Source: Fusibacter_A sp965140735 (GTDB lineage Bacteria; Bacillota; Clostridia; Peptostreptococcales; Acidaminobacteraceae). From it: a DNA stretch of 64,000 nucleotides. A program made the position numbers and the translations under genes. The notes under the pieces were generated by a model. It was not told the DNA's origin, did not search any database, and saw only the letters and a list, made by a program, of their open reading frames with translations. Positions 60,388-64,000 of the stretch are shown in pieces; position 1 is the first letter of the stretch, and each line of letters opens with the position of its first letter. The DNA is taken from the NCBI GenBank assembly GCA_965140735.1, contig OZ223306.1:1798001-1862000 (forward strand). Reading direction: 5' to 3'.

Positions 60388-62040
60388 CTAAAAAGAACTC
60401 TTTAGAGGGACAATTCTGTTTATCTTATAAAAATTGTCCCCTTCTTTTCGATTTACCTCATCCACGCTAAAATAGCCCTGTCTCATAAACTGAAATTTGT
60501 CTTCTGGTTCTATATCTTCTAAGGCTTTTTCTAATAGACAGTTCCTTAATACAATATGAGAGCTTGGGTTAATCTTTTCATCCCAAGAAAGAGATTTATC
60601 TCGTGCAATTTCATCATCTTCAAACAATCTGTCAAAGAGGTGAATCTCAACTTTTATGTTTTCAGTCGCATGTACCCAGTGGATTGTACCTTTTACCTTT
60701 CGCCCTTTAAAGCCACTGCCACTTTTAGTTTCTATATCATATGTGCAGAGCAACTCTATAGGCTCTCCAGATTCATCTACACGTACATCATAGCATTTTA
60801 TAAAATAAGCTCCTTTAAGCCTCACTTCTCCACCTAATGTCAATCGCTTAAACCCTTTAATTGGCGATAACATAAAATCTTCTGCTTCAATAAACAGATG
60901 CCTTCCAAAAGGAACTTTACGTTTCCCTAGAGCTTCATTTGCAACATTATTCTCCATGTCTAGCCATTCCAGTTTATCGTCAGGATAGTTTGTAATGGTT
61001 ACTTTGATTGGATTTAGCACACACATCACACTTGGCACTTTCTCTTTTAAATCATTTCTGAGACAATGATCAAGCATTGAAATATCCACTGTGCTTTGAT
61101 CTTTTGAAACGCCCAAGCTGTGTATAAAATCACTAATCGCATCTTTAGTGTAACCTCTTCGCCTTAACCCTTTGATCGTAGGCATTCTTGGATCGTCCCA
61201 CCCGCTGACGTAGTTGCCGTAAACTAATTCTTTAAGATAGCGCTTACTAGTAACCACACCCGTCATATTCATTCGACCAAACTCTCTTTGTCTAGGGGGT
61301 TCCTTAAACTCTAATGTCTCGAGTACCCAATCATAAAGTGGTCTATGGTTTCTAAATTCTATTGAGCAAAGTGAATGCGTTACCCCTTCGTGAGCATCTT
61401 GCAAAGGATGTGCATAGTCATACATCGGATAAATACACCATGAATCACCTGTTCTATAATGTGATTCATGAAGAATTCTATAGATTACAGGATCTCTCAT
61501 GTTAATATTAGGAGAAGTCATATCGATCTTTGCCCTTAATGTTTTACTGCCATCTGGGTAAATACCTGTTTTCATCTCACCGAATAACTTTAAATTCTCT
61601 TCAATAGTTCTTGCTCTGTAAGGACTATTTGTGCCTGCTTCCTTGAGAGTCCCTCTCGTCATTTTGAGTTCATCTTGTGATAAATCACAGACATAGGCCT
61701 TACCGAGTTTTATAAGTTTCACAGCACAATCATAGAAAAAATCAGAATAATCAGACCCAAAGAAAATACGTTCTTCATCAAGCCATCCCATCCATTTCAT
61801 ATCCTCTATAATCGCGTTTACAAATTCCATATCTTCTTTAAGCGGGTTTGTATCATCAAATCTCAAGTTAAATTTGCCCCCAAATTTTTGAGCCGCAAAA
61901 TAACTAAAATGTATGGCATATAGACTCCCAATGTGTAGATATCCATTGGGTTCCGGGGGGAATCTCGTACATATTTCTCTTGAGTACTCGCCATTTGAAA
62001 TATCCTCTGCTATCATCTTGTGAATATAATTATCCGTCAT
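60388..62040 (-). CDS. glnS: Glutaminyl-tRNA synthetase
   Basis: About 550 residues, class I synthetase of the GlnS type. The HIGH motif is in RFPPEPNGYLHIGS, RFDDTNPLKED follows, the KMSKS-equivalent region is in VTSKRYLK, and the anticodon-binding beta-barrels occupy the C-terminal 200 residues (VIIEAEDFM-type LFIEAEDFM, KGFKRLTLGGEVRLKGA). It charges tRNA-Gln; many Clostridia use GatCAB instead. AGGAGG precedes ATG 62040. Controlled by a T-box. Confidence 0.95.
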   Translation of the reverse strand: MTDNYIHKMIAEDISNGEYSREICTRFPPEPNGYLHIGSLYAIHFSYFAAQKFGGKFNLRFDDTNPLKEDMEFVNAIIEDMKWMGWLDEERIFFGSDYSDFFYDCAVKLIKLGKAYVCDLSQDELKMTRGTLKEAGTNSPYRARTIEENLKLFGEMKTGIYPDGSKTLRAKIDMTSPNINMRDPVIYRILHESHYRTGDSWCIYPMYDYAHPLQDAHEGVTHSLCSIEFRNHRPLYDWVLETLEFKEPPRQREFGRMNMTGVVTSKRYLKELVYGNYVSGWDDPRMPTIKGLRRRGYTKDAISDFIHSLGVSKDQSTVDISMLDHCLRNDLKEKVPSVMCVLNPIKVTITNYPDDKLEWLDMENNVANEALGKRKVPFGRHLFIEAEDFMLSPIKGFKRLTLGGEVRLKGAYFIKCYDVRVDESGEPIELLCTYDIETKSGSGFKGRKVKGTIHWVHATENIKVEIHLFDRLFEDDEIARDKSLSWDEKINPSSHIVLRNCLLEKALEDIEPEDKFQFMRQGYFSVDEVNRKEGDNFYKINRIVPLKSSF

Positions 62041-62071
62041 CATTTGCCTCCTTAAATTTATAAACAAAAAA

Positions 62072-62395
62072 TAAAAAACATCCGTTCCCAAGTCATTAAA
62101 CTTGAGGACGAATGTTATATCGCGTTGCCACCTCTATTCGTTGATCCTTCGCAGAATCAACCTTATCAAGTACACCTAATGGGATACCCTAGCTCTATAA
62201 CAGGAGCACCTGTCGTAACATCACCGAGCTCATTTATTTTAGCGTACATAACACCAATCTATATTGCTCAGATCCATACGAAGCTCAGAGGCTTGTTTCT
62301 TTAATCTCGTCAATATCCACTTTCAGCACATGTGAACTCTCTTTGATTGCCTTAATTACTTACTCTTCTCATCGTCGCTTTTGACTTATTTATTT
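62072..62395 (-). promoter_or_regulatory. T-box leader of glnS
   Basis: The T-box sequence AGAGGTGGCAACGCG is at 62150-62130 on the minus strand, followed by a terminator with arms CGTCCTCAAGT/ACTTGGGAACG and a T-run at 62072-62118. The upstream 200 bases form stem I with an AGTAAGTA-type element. Uncharged tRNA-Gln should induce glnS. The specifier codon cannot be assigned reliably by eye. Confidence 0.88.
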
Positions 62396-62407
62396 TTGAT
62401 TGTACTT

Positions 62408-62436
62408 AGAATAGCATATGATGATTTAATCGTCAA
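62408..62436 (-). promoter_or_regulatory. Promoter of glnS
   Basis: Minus strand TTGACG (62436-62431), 17-bp spacer, TATTCT (62413-62408), just before the T-box leader. Confidence 0.7.
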
Positions 62437-62514
62437 CTGTCTTTCCCAATATTTAAAAATCAAACCTTAAATTTTAATTCACTCACATGGTTTTTGATTT
62501 CTTGCTCTTTGCTT

Positions 62515-63999
62515 TTAAACTTTGTATTTAAATTGTATTTGTCCTTTTCTAGACTTAATAACTCTTTTTTCTTCATACATGGCATGATCTACTTCGCGGA
62601 AAAAAGCACTGAAGTCTATATTACTTTCGCCATCACTGTATGAAAAAAGACCTTGTCCTATGGCTATACTGAAACTATACTCCTTTTCATGCTCATAATT
62701 TTCAATCAAACTGTTGGCGTTAGCTTTTGCCACTTCATACTTTTCAAAATTCACATCCTCTAGCAGACATGCAAATTCATCCCCACCCAATCGATAGCAC
62801 TTTCCTAAATCCGAAAAAGCCGTTCGAATCGAATCGTAAGTCCACTTAATAATGAGATCACCTTCACTGTGCCCAAATGAATCGTTAATGTTTTTTAAAT
62901 TATTGATATCTAAAAGTATCAATCTAAAAGCATTTTCAGATGTCTTACTGAGAATTTCATCTAAATCACGCTCAAATGCAGCCCTATTGTACCCGCCTGT
63001 TAAAATATCTCTATATGCCATTGCCTCTAACAACTTGGATTCACTTTTAAGTACTAATAAATTATTAAAATACTTGATGCTTTCCATAAATTGAAAAAAC
63101 ATAAAAACGCCGAATCCCAACTTACTATATAGAATTAATAAATCAAATTCCTTAATAAAAAAAACAACAATCTCTAAAAAACCTGTAATAATCAAAACGC
63201 TCAAATGCATAAGGTATAGGCTTGCTTTTTTATTTTTCAAGACAGAACTTTCATATATCAGTACACCAAATACCCATAAGATGAGACTCCCAATAGAAAT
63301 GAGAACAACCGGAGTCGTTGAAATAAAAGCATTAATCCCCATCATCTGAAGTAGTATTGACAGAAAAAATATCATATAAAAAATATTGACGATAATTTCA
63401 ATGGTTTTTTCATATTTGGATAAGACAACAATCCCTAAGTATCTGATAAGTGCAATTGTAAAAAGCGGTAACATCAAATAACTTATGCCTCCAAGAATAA
63501 ATCGATTACCTGTCACTAATTGTAAAGTTCGCATTTCAGAAAACATCCATATACTTGCCGAGATCGAAAATAACCCTAAATAAAAAAGACGTCGATCACC
63601 AATTCGACTTAACACAATAGATGCTATAACCGCTAATATACCCGTAATGAGCATTGTAATTGCAACGACTAATCCTGTTATGTTTTTATTTATAAAATCA
63701 TAAATTAGTGCCTCAGTTTTACCATAAAAAATTGGATTTATAACACCCGAAAAAGTATTAATTCTCGTTTTAAATTTAATTACAAGATCTTTACTGGCCA
63801 TGTGATCTGGAATTTCCACCAGATGCCACATGCTAACTTCTGGAAACACCAAACGCCCTTTATTCACTCGATTACTTTGATAAATGATTTTACCACCAAC
63901 AATTACAGTTACATCTTGCATGGATGCCCGGATCCTAAGAGACATGCCATCTGGAAAGTCCTCATCTAAAGTCCTTTTTACCTCAAAGACTTCATCGTA
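62515..63999 (-). CDS. Membrane GGDEF diguanylate cyclase, 5' end outside window
   Basis: The frame is open to the window edge, so the N-terminus is missing; 494 residues are visible. The order is an extracytoplasmic beta-rich part (about 1-95), seven or eight membrane helices (about 100-310, 7TMR-like), then a GGDEF domain with the intact active site RLGGDEFACL (about residue 400) and DINNLKNINDSFGH. It should make c-di-GMP. A start at 63945 is internal. c-di-GMP riboswitches at 47470-47775 show the cell reads this messenger. Confidence 0.9.
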   Translation of the reverse strand, partial: YDEVFEVKRTLDEDFPDGMSLRIRASMQDVTVIVGGKIIYQSNRVNKGRLVFPEVSMWHLVEIPDHMASKDLVIKFKTRINTFSGVINPIFYGKTEALIYDFINKNITGLVVAITMLITGILAVIASIVLSRIGDRRLFYLGLFSISASIWMFSEMRTLQLVTGNRFILGGISYLMLPLFTIALIRYLGIVVLSKYEKTIEIIVNIFYMIFFLSILLQMMGINAFISTTPVVLISIGSLILWVFGVLIYESSVLKNKKASLYLMHLSVLIITGFLEIVVFFIKEFDLLILYSKLGFGVFMFFQFMESIKYFNNLLVLKSESKLLEAMAYRDILTGGYNRAAFERDLDEILSKTSENAFRLILLDINNLKNINDSFGHSEGDLIIKWTYDSIRTAFSDLGKCYRLGGDEFACLLEDVNFEKYEVAKANANSLIENYEHEKEYSFSIAIGQGLFSYSDGESNIDFSAFFREVDHAMYEEKRVIKSRKGQIQFKYKV

Positions 64000-64000
64000 G

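Overview
The window is AT-rich DNA from an anaerobic, motile member of the Clostridia (Bacillota). The evidence is oxygen-sensitive enzymes (a glycyl-radical enzyme with its activase, clostridial ferredoxin), a SpoIID-type protein, Gram-positive regulators (T-box, SAM-I riboswitches, BglG-type RNA antitermination), strong AGGAGG ribosome sites and a chemotaxis operon with a FliB flagellin methylase. The genus cannot be fixed from the sequence alone. No rRNA or tRNA gene was seen.

Bases 1-10,900 are an accessory island: an array of ten integron-type gene cassettes read on the minus strand, each ending in a long palindromic attC site with RYYYAAC/GTTRRRY-like cores. Nine complete attC sites (115-187 bp) are mutually similar, as in sedentary chromosomal integrons, but no integron integrase is present. 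Cargo: a PD-(D/E)XK-like nuclease, three DUF2971 proteins, a NUDIX hydrolase, an HD phosphohydrolase, a GIY-YIG protein, two unknowns and one cassette with no convincing gene. An IS3-family element splits one DUF2971 cassette, and an IS110-family element at the left edge appears to sit in the attC of the terminal cassette.

Bases 11,484-31,350 are core genome: yajC-tgt-queA (queA is flanked by inverted 117-bp repeats), a SpoIID protein, ruvB-ruvA, a YjjI-like glycyl-radical enzyme with activase and nitroreductase, a lipoprotein hydrolase, a PspC protein and a methionine block. The methionine block has a SAM-I riboswitch upstream of COG1900/DUF39, a 56-residue ferredoxin (too small for usual ORF cut-offs), COG2122/UPF0280, metF, a split MetH reactivation domain and metH. 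Aspartokinase upstream has its own SAM-I riboswitch. This fits homocysteine synthesis directly from aspartate semialdehyde.

Bases 31,350-36,370 hold a heterodimeric ABC exporter preceded by a leader-peptide attenuator (promoter, 38-codon ORF, terminator, competing antiterminator) and followed by two paralogous small peptide genes. Bases 36,370-49,260 hold an aldolase, the cheA-cheW-mcp-cheR-cheB operon (candidate sigma-D promoter), ygjP, a selenoprotein gene of the CC/Se type with an in-frame TGA, plsC, an aldose epimerase, tandem c-di-GMP-I riboswitches pointing antisense into a response regulator-histidine kinase gene, and that kinase.

Bases 49,280-64,000 hold a TetR-HlyD-ABC-ABC2 efflux operon with a palindromic operator, a glucose/GlcNAc-type PTS operon with two RAT antiterminators, a TSUP permease, fliB, a phosphoesterase-SH3 protein, bacteriohemerythrin, T-box-controlled glnS, and a membrane GGDEF protein cut by the window edge.
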